A DNA stretch of 32,334 nt from an uncultured Muribaculaceae bacterium (lineage in GTDB: Bacteria > Bacteroidota > Bacteroidia > Bacteroidales > Muribaculaceae): positions 1 to 32,334 of the forward strand of contig CAJTYD010000023.1 of NCBI GenBank assembly GCA_910583775.1, given 5' to 3'. Both the position numbers and the translations under genes were made by a program. Shown here one piece after another: positions 21,842 through 31,078 of this stretch. Below the pieces are notes generated by a model. That model ran no database searches. It was not told the origin of the DNA and saw nothing but the letters and a program-made list of their open reading frames with translations. How positions within the stretch are numbered: the first letter of the stretch is position 1; each line of letters begins with the position of its first letter.

Positions 21842-21863
21842 CCCTCTCCCCTGCGCGAATCGA

Positions 21864-23822
21864 TTATGTATCGATATTGGCGTAGGTGGCGTGGCTCTCG
21901 ATGAAGTCGCGGCGTGGCGCCACCTCCTCGCCCATGAGCATTGCGAACGTACGGTCGGCTTCGGCGGCGTTGGTGAGGTCTACACGCTTGAGCATCCTGT
22001 TTTCGGGATCCATGGTGGTTTCCCAGAGCTGCTCGGGGTTCATCTCTCCAAGACCTTTGTAACGCTGAAGCTCCAGACGCCTGCGGTCGCCGCCGCATTT
22101 CTCATCGACGAAACGCTGCACCTGCTGGTCGGTCCAGCAATAGTCGGTTACCTGCTTCTTGCCCTTGAGCGAGCATTTATAGAGCGGCGGAGTGGCGATA
22201 TAGAGATACCCGTTGTCGATAATCGGACGCATCTTGCGATAGAAGAACGTCATCAGCAGAGTGGCGATATGGGCTCCGTCGACATCGGCATCGGTCATGA
22301 TGATGATCTTATGATAACGGAGCTTGCTCATGTTCGGAGCCTTTGAATCCTCCTCCGTCCCGATGGTGACGCCAAGGGCCTTATACATATTCACGATCTC
22401 CTCGGAATTAAGCACCTTGTGCTCCATTGCCTTCTCCACGTTCAGGATCTTACCTCTGAGCGGCAGGATCGCCTGGTATTTCGGGTTTCTGCCCTGTTTT
22501 GCAGAACCGCCGGCCGAGTCTCCCTCGACGAGGAAGAGCTCGCATTCAACGGCGTCGCGGCTCTTGCAGGGAGCGAGTTTGCCGGGGAGTCCGGCGCCTG
22601 TGAGCGGAGATTTGTTCTGCACCTTCATGCGGGCGTTGTATGCCGCGTGGCGGGCCTGGGCGGCAAGCACGACCTTGTCGACGATCGCCTTGGCCTGCTT
22701 CGGATGCTCCTCCAGATAATAGCGGAGAGCTTCGCTGACAGCGGTCTGGACCACGCCTCCCACCTCGTTGTTGCCGAGCTTTGTCTTTGTCTGACCCTCG
22801 AACTGAGGCTCAGCCACCTTGACAGAGATCACGGCCGTCAGACCGTCGCGGAAGTCCTCCTTTGAGAGCTCGATCTTAAGCTTGTCGAGCATGTGGTTGT
22901 CGTCGGCATATTTCTTAAGCGTCGTGGTAAGGCCGCGACGGAAGCCGGTGAGGTGCGTTCCGCCCTCTATAGTATTGATATTGTTGACGTAAGAATAGAT
23001 ATTCTCGTTGAAGTCGGTGTTGTAGGTCATGGCGACCTCTATGGGAACGCCTCCCCTCTCCGTGTTGAGATGGATGATGTCTTCGATAAGCGGTTCTTTC
23101 CCCTCGTCGATATATTTGACGAATTCCTTGAGACCCTCGGCGCTGTAGAAGATATCCTGCTTCGGGTTTCCCTCCTCGTCGCGAACGCGAAGATCGGTGA
23201 GCGAAAGCCTTATTCCCGCGTTAAGGAAAGCCAGGTCGCGCAGACGGTTGGCCAGCGTGTCGTAATCATAGACGGTCTCGCTGAATATCGAGGCGTCGGG
23301 ATGGAAGATCACCGTCGTGCCGGTATGGTCGGTCTCGCCGATTACGGTCAGGTCGCAGGTAGGCTTACCGAAGGCGTATTCCTGCATGTGGATATGGCCG
23401 TCACGGTGAATCTCGGCGCGGAGATAGTCCGAAAGGGCGTTGACGCAGCTCACGCCCACGCCGTGCAGACCGCCCGACACCTTGTAGGAGCCTTTGTCAA
23501 ACTTTCCTCCGGCGTGGAGAACGGTAAGAACGACCTCCAGAGCCGGACGATGCATCTTCTCGTGCATGTCGACCGGAATGCCTCGGCCATTATCCACGAC
23601 CTTTATCGAATTGTTTTCAAGTATCGTTACCTCTATATGGCTTGCAAATCCGGCAAGGGCCTCGTCGATTGAGTTGTCGACAACCTCGTAGACAAGATGG
23701 TGAAGGCCTCTGACTCCGGTATCGCCTATATACATCGACGGACGTTTCCTTACTGCCTCCAGGCCCTCGAGGACCTGGATATTGTCCGCCTGATATTTTT
23801 TCTCTTCTTCTTCGGATGCCAT
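21864..23822 (-). CDS. gyrB: DNA gyrase subunit B
   Basis: 652 aa. GyrB hydrolyses ATP to drive negative supercoiling with GyrA. The GHKL ATPase domain shows YIGDTGVRGLHHLVYEVVDNSIDEA, DNGRGIPV and GGLHGVGVSCVNAL. The TOPRIM domain has EGDSAGGSAK (near residue 430) and the metal-binding DADVDGAH (near 511). The C-terminal tail ends with RYKGLGEMN and the usual MGEEVAPRRDFI. It is shorter than the E. coli protein (804), as is usual outside proteobacteria. I use the ATG at 23822 rather than the GTG two codons upstream. ParE is the main alternative, but the MASEEEEKKY start and sequence fit gyrB. Confidence 0.95.
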   Translation of the reverse strand: MASEEEEKKYQADNIQVLEGLEAVRKRPSMYIGDTGVRGLHHLVYEVVDNSIDEALAGFASHIEVTILENNSIKVVDNGRGIPVDMHEKMHRPALEVVLTVLHAGGKFDKGSYKVSGGLHGVGVSCVNALSDYLRAEIHRDGHIHMQEYAFGKPTCDLTVIGETDHTGTTVIFHPDASIFSETVYDYDTLANRLRDLAFLNAGIRLSLTDLRVRDEEGNPKQDIFYSAEGLKEFVKYIDEGKEPLIEDIIHLNTERGGVPIEVAMTYNTDFNENIYSYVNNINTIEGGTHLTGFRRGLTTTLKKYADDNHMLDKLKIELSKEDFRDGLTAVISVKVAEPQFEGQTKTKLGNNEVGGVVQTAVSEALRYYLEEHPKQAKAIVDKVVLAAQARHAAYNARMKVQNKSPLTGAGLPGKLAPCKSRDAVECELFLVEGDSAGGSAKQGRNPKYQAILPLRGKILNVEKAMEHKVLNSEEIVNMYKALGVTIGTEEDSKAPNMSKLRYHKIIIMTDADVDGAHIATLLMTFFYRKMRPIIDNGYLYIATPPLYKCSLKGKKQVTDYCWTDQQVQRFVDEKCGGDRRRLELQRYKGLGEMNPEQLWETTMDPENRMLKRVDLTNAAEADRTFAMLMGEEVAPRRDFIESHATYANIDT

Positions 23823-23844
23823 GAACACTATATGTTTTAGACTA

Positions 23845-23852
23845 CAAATTTA
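23845..23852 (-). promoter_or_regulatory. Bacteroidota -7 element (TAAATTTG) for gyrB
   Basis: Exact TAnnTTTG on the minus strand, 22 nt upstream of the gyrB ATG. Confidence 0.5.
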
Positions 23853-23907
23853 GTAAAAATCCTTGAATTTTCATAGCGTTAAGAACGCTTATTTGGCTCC
23901 GCCGGAG

Positions 23908-23941
23908 CAAAAAAAAATCCTTCCCGCGGGCGGAAAGGATT
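23908..23941 (-). terminator. Intrinsic terminator after fabF
   Basis: AATCCTT and AAGGATT, plus inner CCG and CGG, form a stem. On the minus strand a run of T follows. It lies 20 nt past the fabF stop. A second small hairpin (GCTCC-GGC-GGAGC) follows it. Confidence 0.85.
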
Positions 23942-23961
23942 CATTATGTGAAATAAAAGTC

Positions 23962-25227
23962 TCAGTCTTTATATTTCTTGAGGATCACCGAAGCGTTGTG
24001 GCCTCCGAAACCGAACGTGTTCGAGAGAACGGCGTTGAGTTCACGGGACTGCGCCTCGTTGAAGGTGAAATTGAGGTTATAGTCGACCTCCGGGTCATCG
24101 TCGCCCTCTTCATGATTGATCGTGGGGGGAACAATGTTGTCGTTGAGCGATTTGACGCTCAAGACAGCCTCCAGGGCACCGGCAGCGCCGAGAAGATGGC
24201 CGGTCATCGACTTGGTCGAGCTGAGGTTCATCTTATAGGCATGGTCGCCGAAAACATCTATGATGGCCTTGGCCTCTCCGCGGTCGCCCACGGGAGTGGA
24301 GGTTCCGTGAAGGTTGATGTAGTCGATATCCTCAGGCTTCATTCCGGCATCCTTCAAAGCGTTCTCCATGCCGATACGGGCACCGAGACCGTCGGGATGG
24401 GTAGCGGTGATGTGGTAGGCATCCGCGCTCATTCCGGCTCCGGCGATTTCGGCATAGATATGAGCGCCGCGGGCTTTTGCATGCTCGAGCTCTTCAAGCA
24501 CCAATGCGGCCGCGCCCTCGCCGATAACAAACCCGTCGCGCGAGCCGCTGAAGGGCCTCGAGGCGCGCTGGCAGTCATCGTTGCGGGTTGAAAGGGCCTT
24601 CATGGAGTTGAATCCGCCGACGCCTGCGGGATAGATCGCAGCCTCGGCTCCTCCGGCAACTATCGCGTCGGCCATGCCCAGACGGATATAGTTATATGCG
24701 TCGATCAGGGCGTGGTTGGACGATGCGCATGCGGATACTGTCGCGAAATTCGGGCCGCGGAAACCATGCTCGATCGATATATGGCCGGCTGCAATGTCCG
24801 AAATCATCTTCGGGATGAAGAACGGATTGTATTTGGGACCCTGCTCCTCGCCATGAAGCGCGAAATAGCCTGCTTCCTCTTCAAATGTATGAAGACCGCC
24901 GATTCCGGCAGCGAATATCACACCTACTCGATTTTTGTCGATTCCCTCGTTTTCAAGACCGGCGTCGTTGATAGCCTCGTCGGCTGCCGTAAGGGCATAC
25001 ATCGCATAGAGGTCGAGCTGACGGGCTTTCTTGCGGTCGAAATGATCCGCAGGTTTGAAGTCCTTGACCTCGCATGCGAACTGCGTCTTGAACTTGGAGG
25101 CGTCGAAGTGTGTGATAGGGCCTGCTCCGCTAACTCCCTTCTTGGCGTTGTCCCAAGTGGTGGCTACATCATTGCCGATGGGCGAGAGCGCGCCGAGCCC
25201 CGTTACTACGACTCTTTTTAATTCCAT
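23962..25227 (-). CDS. fabF: 3-oxoacyl-ACP synthase II
   Basis: 421 aa, standard for FabF, which elongates acyl-ACP with malonyl-ACP in type II fatty-acid synthesis. The Cys-His-His triad is present: C167 in VSACASS, H308 in LHGTSTPVGD and H344 in MTGHLLGAAG. The N-terminus RVVVTGLGALSPIGND and the C-terminal NTFGFGGHNASVIL are typical. The gene lies 33 nt after acpP, so the enzyme and its carrier protein are made together. It complements fabH near the left end of the window. A terminator closes the operon. Confidence 0.96.
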   Translation of the reverse strand: MELKRVVVTGLGALSPIGNDVATTWDNAKKGVSGAGPITHFDASKFKTQFACEVKDFKPADHFDRKKARQLDLYAMYALTAADEAINDAGLENEGIDKNRVGVIFAAGIGGLHTFEEEAGYFALHGEEQGPKYNPFFIPKMISDIAAGHISIEHGFRGPNFATVSACASSNHALIDAYNYIRLGMADAIVAGGAEAAIYPAGVGGFNSMKALSTRNDDCQRASRPFSGSRDGFVIGEGAAALVLEELEHAKARGAHIYAEIAGAGMSADAYHITATHPDGLGARIGMENALKDAGMKPEDIDYINLHGTSTPVGDRGEAKAIIDVFGDHAYKMNLSSTKSMTGHLLGAAGALEAVLSVKSLNDNIVPPTINHEEGDDDPEVDYNLNFTFNEAQSRELNAVLSNTFGFGGHNASVILKKYKD

Positions 25228-25260
25228 ATAAGGTTATCCTGTTGCTTGGGTTAGACAAGC

Positions 25261-25497
25261 TTATTTCTTGTGCTCCTCGATATATTTGATTGCATCGCCT
25301 ACTGTGGAGATCTTCTCTGCGTCTGCATCCGGAATCTGAATGTCGAAAGCTTTTTCGAATTCCATGATGAGCTCTACTGTGTCAAGAGAATCAGCACCAA
25401 GGTCTTTTGAGAATTCTGCAGAAGGAGTTACTTCGTTTTCATCTACTGTGAGTTTGTCTACGATAATCTCTTTAACTCTTTTTTCAATGTCAGACAT
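25261..25497 (-). CDS. acpP: Acyl carrier protein
   Basis: A 78-aa acidic helical protein. The 4'-phosphopantetheine attachment serine is S37 in the classic LGADSLDTVEL motif. It carries growing acyl chains between fatty-acid synthesis enzymes in the cytoplasm. It is the first gene of the acpP-fabF operon, as in many bacteria. The upstream 352-nt gap (25498-25849) has a promoter-like element at 25624-25631 and would give a leader of about 120 nt, long for such a small gene. Confidence 0.97.
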   Translation of the reverse strand: MSDIEKRVKEIIVDKLTVDENEVTPSAEFSKDLGADSLDTVELIMEFEKAFDIQIPDADAEKISTVGDAIKYIEEHKK

Positions 25498-25623
25498 ATC
25501 AATAAGATTTAATTGTTAATAATTATTTTCTATGTTCGTTTTTATGTTTGAACACCGCCCGGTCTCCTTTCGGAAACGTTTCAGACTGTCTTCGAGGATG
25601 CGGGAAGCCGCCTTATTTTTCAC

Positions 25624-25631
25624 CAAAAATA
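25624..25631 (-). promoter_or_regulatory. Bacteroidota -7 element (TATTTTTG) for acpP-fabF
   Basis: Exact TAnnTTTG on the minus strand in the 352-nt gap between korB and acpP, about 127 nt upstream of the acpP ATG. The rest of the gap is AT-rich with no other gene seen. Confidence 0.4.
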
Positions 25632-25750
25632 ATGCATTTCTTCCTTTAACACCCTTTTTCAGAATGCAAAGCTAAACAAAAATTTTCTATTACGGAAATT
25701 TTTCACTAAAATATGCACATATTTTTTACTTATGTGCAGAGATTTACAAT

Positions 25751-25787
25751 AAAAAAAAGGGAATTTTGAGCAAAATTCCCTTTTTTT
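25751..25787. terminator. Strong symmetric terminator between korB and acpP
   Basis: AAAGGGAATTTTG and CAAAATTCCCTTT form a perfect stem with a 2-nt loop, flanked by A7-8 and T7. It works on either strand. On the minus strand it terminates korA-korB transcription 63 nt past the korB stop. Confidence 0.9.
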
Positions 25788-25789
25788 CA

Positions 25790-25804
25790 TTCAATTTCAG
25801 CTTC
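25790..25804 (-). repeat. 15-bp fragment matching REP-like copy A
   Basis: The plus-strand TTCAATTTCAGCTTC is identical to the corresponding part of copy A near 11284-11298, then diverges. It is either a degenerate copy or a chance match. Confidence 0.3.
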
Positions 25805-25849
25805 GGAATGAACTTTTTCGAATCGTCATGCCGAAACCTGCAGGCGCCC

Positions 25850-26875
25850 TTATTTTATCTCCCAGCTCTCGCAGGTCGAAAGGATCATGTTGCGGAGCGA
25901 GCCGTAATTCTTGCGGGCCTTCACCTCGTTTGTCTGGCGCTCCACCTCTCGCTCGTAGGTCGGAGCCTGATAGTCGCGGATAACGCCGAGGGCGACGGGG
26001 AGATTGTGGCCGTCCATCATGGCGAGCTGCTGCTGGAGGAAATTGCTCTCGCAGTGCGCGTCGTGAACAAGAACGTCGTCGATCGTATAGCCGTCTTCGC
26101 CGATAGTGACGGCCTTCAGGCCGAAACCGTCCTGAACCAGGCCCTTGTCGCTGTTCTTGCCGAAGATCATCTTCTCGCCGTGACGCAGAACGATGGTATG
26201 CTCCGGACGCTGCTCCTTGTCGGTGATGTACGAATGGATGCCGTTGTTGAAGATCACGCAGTTCTGGAGCACCTCCACCACTGCGGCGCCTTTATGACGC
26301 GCAGCCGCAACCATGCATTCGCGGGTGATGTCGAGGGTGATGTCGATACCGCGGGCGAAGAAATTTCCACGCGCACCGAAGCAGAGTTCGGCGGGGATGA
26401 ACGGATCTTCGACAGTGCCGTAGGGGCTCGACTTGGTCACGGCTCCGCGGTCGGATGTTGGCGAATACTGACCCTTTGTCAATCCATAGATCTTGTTGTT
26501 GAAGAGGAGCATGTTGATGTCGATGTTCCTGCGGATCGCATGGATGAAATGGTTGCCGCCGATTGCAAGGCCGTCGCCGTCGCCGGAGATCTGCCATACG
26601 GTGAGCTCGGGGTTGGCTGTCTTGAGGCCGGTGGCTATGGCTGCCGCACGACCGTGGATGGTGTGCATGCCGTAGGTGTTCATATAATAAGGCAGGCGCG
26701 ACGAGCATCCGATACCGGAGATCACGGCTGTATCCTTGGGAGCCACTCCGAGTTCGGCCATTGCCTTGTGAAGCACGTTGAGGATGGCGTGGTCGCCACA
26801 TCCCGGACACCACCGGGCGTTCTGACTGTTCTTATAGTCGGCGGGCGTGAAGCCCGTTGTCATTTTCTCTTCCAT
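25850..26875 (-). CDS. korB: 2-oxoglutarate (2-oxoacid):ferredoxin oxidoreductase, beta subunit
   Basis: 341 aa. The beta subunit holds thiamine diphosphate and, with KorA, interconverts a 2-oxoacid plus CoA with acyl-CoA, CO2 and reduced ferredoxin. The N-terminal RWCPGCGDHA (C23, C26) and C57 in SGIGCSSR contribute to the [4Fe-4S] site. The TPP motif starts SGDGDGLAIGG (97-107) and ends in NNKIYGLTKGQ. It is 23 nt downstream of korA, so it is cotranscribed. The 2-oxoglutarate assignment is the usual one in Bacteroidales, but substrate cannot be proved by eye. Confidence 0.92.
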   Translation of the reverse strand: MEEKMTTGFTPADYKNSQNARWCPGCGDHAILNVLHKAMAELGVAPKDTAVISGIGCSSRLPYYMNTYGMHTIHGRAAAIATGLKTANPELTVWQISGDGDGLAIGGNHFIHAIRRNIDINMLLFNNKIYGLTKGQYSPTSDRGAVTKSSPYGTVEDPFIPAELCFGARGNFFARGIDITLDITRECMVAAARHKGAAVVEVLQNCVIFNNGIHSYITDKEQRPEHTIVLRHGEKMIFGKNSDKGLVQDGFGLKAVTIGEDGYTIDDVLVHDAHCESNFLQQQLAMMDGHNLPVALGVIRDYQAPTYEREVERQTNEVKARKNYGSLRNMILSTCESWEIK

Positions 26876-26898
26876 AATGTTTTTCCGGTTTATGACTT

Positions 26899-28749
26899 TT
26901 AGGCCTCCATGTGACGGATTACACCCTCTACAACCTCTTTGACGAGGAAGGGCTGACCCTCTATCTTGTTGATGCGAAGGATCTCCTTGCCGGGCAGATG
27001 CATCTGCAGATAGTCTGCGAACATTCCGGTGTTGAGTTCCGCAACGATGATTTTCTTATATTTCTTCAAAGTCTCGAGAGCGTTTTCGGGCAGAGGATTG
27101 ATGAATCTGAACTGCCAGAAAGCCACCTTGCGGCCGGATGCGTTGAGCTCCTGGGCGGCGGTGAGCAGATGGCCGTATGTACCGCCCCAGCCGAGCAGGA
27201 TGGTGTCGGCATCTTCGTCAAACATCGGCTCCATCTTCGGCACGTCGCGGGCGATCATGGCTACCTTGCGGCGACGGGTCTCGACCATGCGGGCATGGTT
27301 GGCGGCATCGGTAGAGATGACGGAGGTGTTGAAGTCTTTTTCAAGACCGCCTACGCGGTGCATGCCCTTATCCATGCCGGGAATGGCCCAATAGCGTGAG
27401 AAAGTCTCGGGATCGCGGTCGTAGGGTTTCCAGCCGTTCTCGAGCTGCTCGGGCGTTACGAACGGAGGCTTGATCTCCGGGAATTCGTCTGCCTCGGGAA
27501 CTCTCCATGCCGAAGAGCCGTTGCCGATGAAGGCGTCCGTAAGGAGGATGACGGGAGTCATGTGCTCGATTGCGATCTTGGCGGCCTGGAAGGCCATCTC
27601 GAAGCAGTCGGTGGGGCTGACAGCGGCAAGCACGCACACGGGAGATTCGCCGTTGCGGCCGTAAAGAGCCTGCATGAGGTCGGTCTGCTCGGTCTTGGTG
27701 GGAAGGCCTGTGGAAGGACCGCCGCGCTGAACGTCGATGACCACGAGCGGAAGCTCTGCCATAACGGCAAGGCCGATGCCTTCGGATTTAAGGGCGAGAC
27801 CCGGACCGGAAGTGGATGTCACGGCAAGGTTGCCGGCGTAAGAGGCGCCGATTGCCGAGCATACGCCGGCGATCTCATCCTCCATCTGACATGCCTTCAC
27901 GCCGAGATCCTTGCGCTTTGCAAGCTCGTGGAGGATATCGGTGGCCGGGGTGATTGGATATGAGCCTAAGAACAGCGGACGGCCGCTCTTCTCCGAGGCC
28001 ATGATTAGGCCCCAGGCGGTGGCGGTGTTGCCGGTGACGTCGATATATGTGCCGGGGCGGCCCGATTCGGTGTCGATTCTGTAGACAGGCATGCTGCTGT
28101 GGGTGTTGTGGCCGTAGTCCCAGCCTGCCTTAACAACCTTGGCGTTGGCTTCGTAGATGGCCGGCTTCTTGGCGAACTTGGCCTGGAGTTTCTTGAGAAC
28201 TCCCTCCACCGGACGGTCGAAGAGCCAGCAGATGATGCCGAGCGCGAGCATATTCTTGCACTTCATCATGCCTTTCTGGTCAAGACCGGAGCCCTCGAGA
28301 GTGCTCTTGAGAAGCGTGGTCATGGGCACGAGCATGATCTTGCGGGGATCGATGCCGAGTTCCTTCACCGGATCGTTGGTCTTATACTCGGCTTTCTTGA
28401 GGTTCTGCTCTGTGAATGAATCGCCGTCGCAGACGATGATTCCGTCGCGTTTCAGATATTTCAGATTGGTTTTCAGAGCCGCGGGATTCATGGCTACGAG
28501 CACGTCGGCCTCGTCGCCGGGAGTGTGCACGTTCTTTCCCACGCTCACCTGATAGCCGGAAACGCCGCTGAGCGACCCCTGCGGGGCGCGGATCTCAGCC
28601 GGATAATCCGGGAAGGTCGATATCTGATTCCCCTCTCCTGCCGAAATATTCGAGAAGATATTTCCGGCAAGCTGCATACCGTCGCCGGAGTCGCCGGCGA
28701 AACGGATAACCACCTTGTCGATGGTCTTTACATTCGTTTCTTGTAGCAT
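26899..28749 (-). CDS. korA: 2-oxoacid:acceptor oxidoreductase, fused gamma-alpha subunit
   Basis: 616 aa. An N-terminal gamma-type domain (1 to about 190; IRFAGDSGDGMQLAGNIF) is fused to the alpha pyrimidine-binding and transketolase-C-like domains (from about 230; LGSYPITPATDILHEL, TSTSGPGLALKSEG, and the C-terminal FINPLPENALETL). This gamma-alpha fusion with a separate beta subunit is the KorAB arrangement. It supplies succinyl-CoA and reduced ferredoxin in anaerobes with a branched TCA pathway. It is first in the korA-korB operon. The 257-nt upstream gap (28750-29006) is AT-rich, with a near-consensus -7 element (TTATTTTG at 28914-28921) and nothing else I can support. Confidence 0.92.
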   Translation of the reverse strand: MLQETNVKTIDKVVIRFAGDSGDGMQLAGNIFSNISAGEGNQISTFPDYPAEIRAPQGSLSGVSGYQVSVGKNVHTPGDEADVLVAMNPAALKTNLKYLKRDGIIVCDGDSFTEQNLKKAEYKTNDPVKELGIDPRKIMLVPMTTLLKSTLEGSGLDQKGMMKCKNMLALGIICWLFDRPVEGVLKKLQAKFAKKPAIYEANAKVVKAGWDYGHNTHSSMPVYRIDTESGRPGTYIDVTGNTATAWGLIMASEKSGRPLFLGSYPITPATDILHELAKRKDLGVKACQMEDEIAGVCSAIGASYAGNLAVTSTSGPGLALKSEGIGLAVMAELPLVVIDVQRGGPSTGLPTKTEQTDLMQALYGRNGESPVCVLAAVSPTDCFEMAFQAAKIAIEHMTPVILLTDAFIGNGSSAWRVPEADEFPEIKPPFVTPEQLENGWKPYDRDPETFSRYWAIPGMDKGMHRVGGLEKDFNTSVISTDAANHARMVETRRRKVAMIARDVPKMEPMFDEDADTILLGWGGTYGHLLTAAQELNASGRKVAFWQFRFINPLPENALETLKKYKKIIVAELNTGMFADYLQMHLPGKEILRINKIEGQPFLVKEVVEGVIRHMEA

Positions 28750-29006
28750 AACGAACTTGTTATTGTGTTTTATGGTATCACTTCAGACGGCAGATTTCCG
28801 CCGCCTTCATTTATTATTTATCTCGGGTTAACAATGTCTCGATGACGTCAGGAATTCAGGCTGTCGCTCTTCAGTCTGGATAATACTGAGGGGCTCATTT
28901 CCTAAATATTGTGCAAAATAACATTATAAAATTCACTTAAACAACTTTTTTACAGAAATTTTTCTTTAATAAGAATTTAAAGCTGTCTAAACCGCTACCC
29001 CTCTCA

Positions 29007-30107
29007 TTAGTTTATGACGATCTTATACGATTTCCCCGCGCCGAAGCCCACGAGATATATGCCGGCGGGAAGGCTGAACGCATCGCCGTCTCTCACCGCG
29101 CCCTCCGAGATCAGCAGCGAGCCCGAAATGTCGTATACATGCATCGCGGTTGCGCCAGGCCTGCATTTCACGATGAATCCTCCCTTCTGAAGAAGGATCA
29201 CAGGACCATTCTCCGGGGGAAGGGAATATTCAGGCGTGATGCCCGAAGGATCGGCCGGCTCATATTTCCCCTGCTCGTCGATGCGGAAAACCTCAGCTTT
29301 TCTTTCTCCCCATATATATTCGGCAAGAGCGGGGAAATCGACAAAGGGATTCCGGTTGCCCTGCTGCTTCTCCACGGCATTGTTGCGGTCGATCTCCTTG
29401 CGGCTCACCGGATCCTTGCGCGACCATTCGAGAAGCATTCCGATCGCCCAGTCCTTCATCGTGGGATAGGCCGTGGGCTCATACATGTATTCGACAGTCC
29501 AGTTGATGTCGTCGTAGACAGTCGCCACATACATATAGGCGCGGGCGAAGTCGCCCTTGTATTCGTCGGAGGGTTCGAAAACCTTTGATGCGCCACCGCC
29601 ATGTCCCTCCACGGGCTCTCCGACCTTGGAGACGCCGTTGGAAAACGAGGCCGTAAGGACTATGCCTAACGGATAATTGCTCTTGGCGCCGTTGGCTTTG
29701 CCGTCGGAGGGATAGAGATTCCACATATCGGAATATGCGGGCGTATATTCAACGTCATTGCCTTTCTTCCACCAGGATTTGGGAACACAGTGCTCCCGCT
29801 GCATCTTGTTGGCCGAAAAGCTCTGACGGCCGCTCTGGTTATCCTCGATCAGATAGACGGCGTCGGAATACATATCCCACCATCTTTTCCTGCCGCCGTA
29901 GAGCTCCGGCCATACATCGGTATAGACCCAGTGGTCGGGCAGCTGGGAATAGGAAATCACGGTATGTTCCTTCACGCATTCCTTGGCGGCCCGCTTCAGG
30001 TCGCTTCCCGACCTGCCGTCCATAAGGTCGTAATAACCCTCCCGGTATTGCGCCTCGGCGGCGAGGAAGGAGGTGAGAGCGAAAAGAAAGAGATAGAGTC
30101 TTGTCAT
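29007..30107 (-). CDS. Secreted endonuclease I family nuclease
   Basis: 366 aa. A signal peptide (1 to about 19, ending AAEA) is followed by an endonuclease I domain (about 20-265) with the catalytic histidine H106 in QREHCVPKSWW and metal-binding N130 in DMWNLYPSDGKANG. Then comes a linker and a C-terminal beta-sandwich-like segment (about 305-366; MHVYDISGSLLIS ... LPAGIYLVGF) resembling a type IX secretion sorting domain. It probably degrades extracellular DNA or RNA for nutrition. It follows deoC by 40 nt on the same strand. Linking nucleic acid degradation to deoxyribose-phosphate use is attractive, but inference. Confidence 0.9.
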   Translation of the reverse strand: MTRLYLFLFALTSFLAAEAQYREGYYDLMDGRSGSDLKRAAKECVKEHTVISYSQLPDHWVYTDVWPELYGGRKRWWDMYSDAVYLIEDNQSGRQSFSANKMQREHCVPKSWWKKGNDVEYTPAYSDMWNLYPSDGKANGAKSNYPLGIVLTASFSNGVSKVGEPVEGHGGGASKVFEPSDEYKGDFARAYMYVATVYDDINWTVEYMYEPTAYPTMKDWAIGMLLEWSRKDPVSRKEIDRNNAVEKQQGNRNPFVDFPALAEYIWGERKAEVFRIDEQGKYEPADPSGITPEYSLPPENGPVILLQKGGFIVKCRPGATAMHVYDISGSLLISEGAVRDGDAFSLPAGIYLVGFGAGKSYKIVIN

Positions 30108-30147
30108 TGATGTTATTGATGTTCAGTTTTCAAGGGATGAGACCTCC

Positions 30148-31026
30148 TTAGAAGTATTTCACTTCCTCGCCGAGCATCTTCGAGAGAAGGCTGTTGGCCA
30201 GACTGCTCGCGCCTATGCGGAAAAGATCCCGGCTGAGCCATTCGTCGCCCAGCACCTCCTTGACGACGGCGTAATATTTAAGCGCGTCTTCGGCGGTGCG
30301 GATGCCTCCGGCGGCCTTGAAGCCTACCTTGCGGCCTGTCCTGTCGAAATAATCCTTGATGCAGCGGCACATCACGTAGGCAGCCTCAAGCGAGGCGCCC
30401 GGATAGATCTTGCCGGTCGATGTCTTGATGAAGTCGGCGCCGCTATACATCGCCAATACCGATGCCTTCGAGATATTCTCCGCGGTCTTCAGGCATCCGG
30501 TCTCGAGAATCACTTTCAGACGGGCGTCGCGGGCGGTATGCTTGAGCTCGATGATCTCGTCGCAGAGATCCTCGTAGTTCTCGTCGAGGAAACGGCCTAC
30601 GTTCATCACTATGTCGACTTCGTTGGCTCCTCCTTCCACAGCAAGGGCGACGTCGGCGATCTTAACCGCGTCGAAAGTCTGGCTCGAGGGGAATCCTCCG
30701 GCCACCACCGCGATATCGACACCCTCAACATCAAGGTTTGTCTTTACCACCTCGGCGAAATTGCTGTAGACACAAATGGCGGCGACGTTCTTAAACTGCG
30801 GATAGTCGCTGTCGAAGTCGTTCACTCGCTGGGTGAAGGCCGACACACTGCGAACGCTGTCTTCGGTGCTCAGCGTAGTGAGGTCGATGGAGCTGAAGAG
30901 AAACTGGTTCACCTCCGGAGTGTCATATTTTTCAGCCTCTGCGACGATTTTCTCCACTTCGGCGCGCACGGCGGCGTCATCCTTCAGGATGAGGCTCTCG
31001 TTCAATGCTTTCTGATATCTGTCCAT
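30148..31026 (-). CDS. deoC: Deoxyribose-phosphate aldolase
   Basis: 292 aa from my chosen start. The enzyme cleaves 2-deoxyribose-5-phosphate to glyceraldehyde-3-phosphate and acetaldehyde in deoxynucleoside catabolism. The Schiff-base lysine is K201 in GADFIKTSTGK, and the second conserved lysine is K237 in GFKAAGGIRT. LETGCLKT is also present. It is longer than the E. coli protein (259), matching the Bacteroidota form with an N-terminal extension. I start at the ATG at 31026 (MDRYQKALNESL). The in-frame ATG 15 codons upstream gives only a Lys/Asn-rich tail. It sits 52 nt after ruvC and 40 nt before the endonuclease gene. Confidence 0.94.
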   Translation of the reverse strand: MDRYQKALNESLILKDDAAVRAEVEKIVAEAEKYDTPEVNQFLFSSIDLTTLSTEDSVRSVSAFTQRVNDFDSDYPQFKNVAAICVYSNFAEVVKTNLDVEGVDIAVVAGGFPSSQTFDAVKIADVALAVEGGANEVDIVMNVGRFLDENYEDLCDEIIELKHTARDARLKVILETGCLKTAENISKASVLAMYSGADFIKTSTGKIYPGASLEAAYVMCRCIKDYFDRTGRKVGFKAAGGIRTAEDALKYYAVVKEVLGDEWLSRDLFRIGASSLANSLLSKMLGEEVKYF

Positions 31027-31078
31027 AATATTCTTGTTTTGATTCTTATTCTTGTCAATAGGGTTACACACTAATTGA

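Noticed and set aside
25766..26902. Long open frame (378 codons) antisense to korB
   Set aside because: It mirrors korB codon structure on the opposite strand, has no recognisable domain and runs through the terminator at 25751-25787; korB has clear TPP and Fe-S motifs.
31027..31071. Upstream ATG for deoC
   Set aside because: It adds only a Lys/Asn-rich tail; the MDRYQKAL start matches the family.
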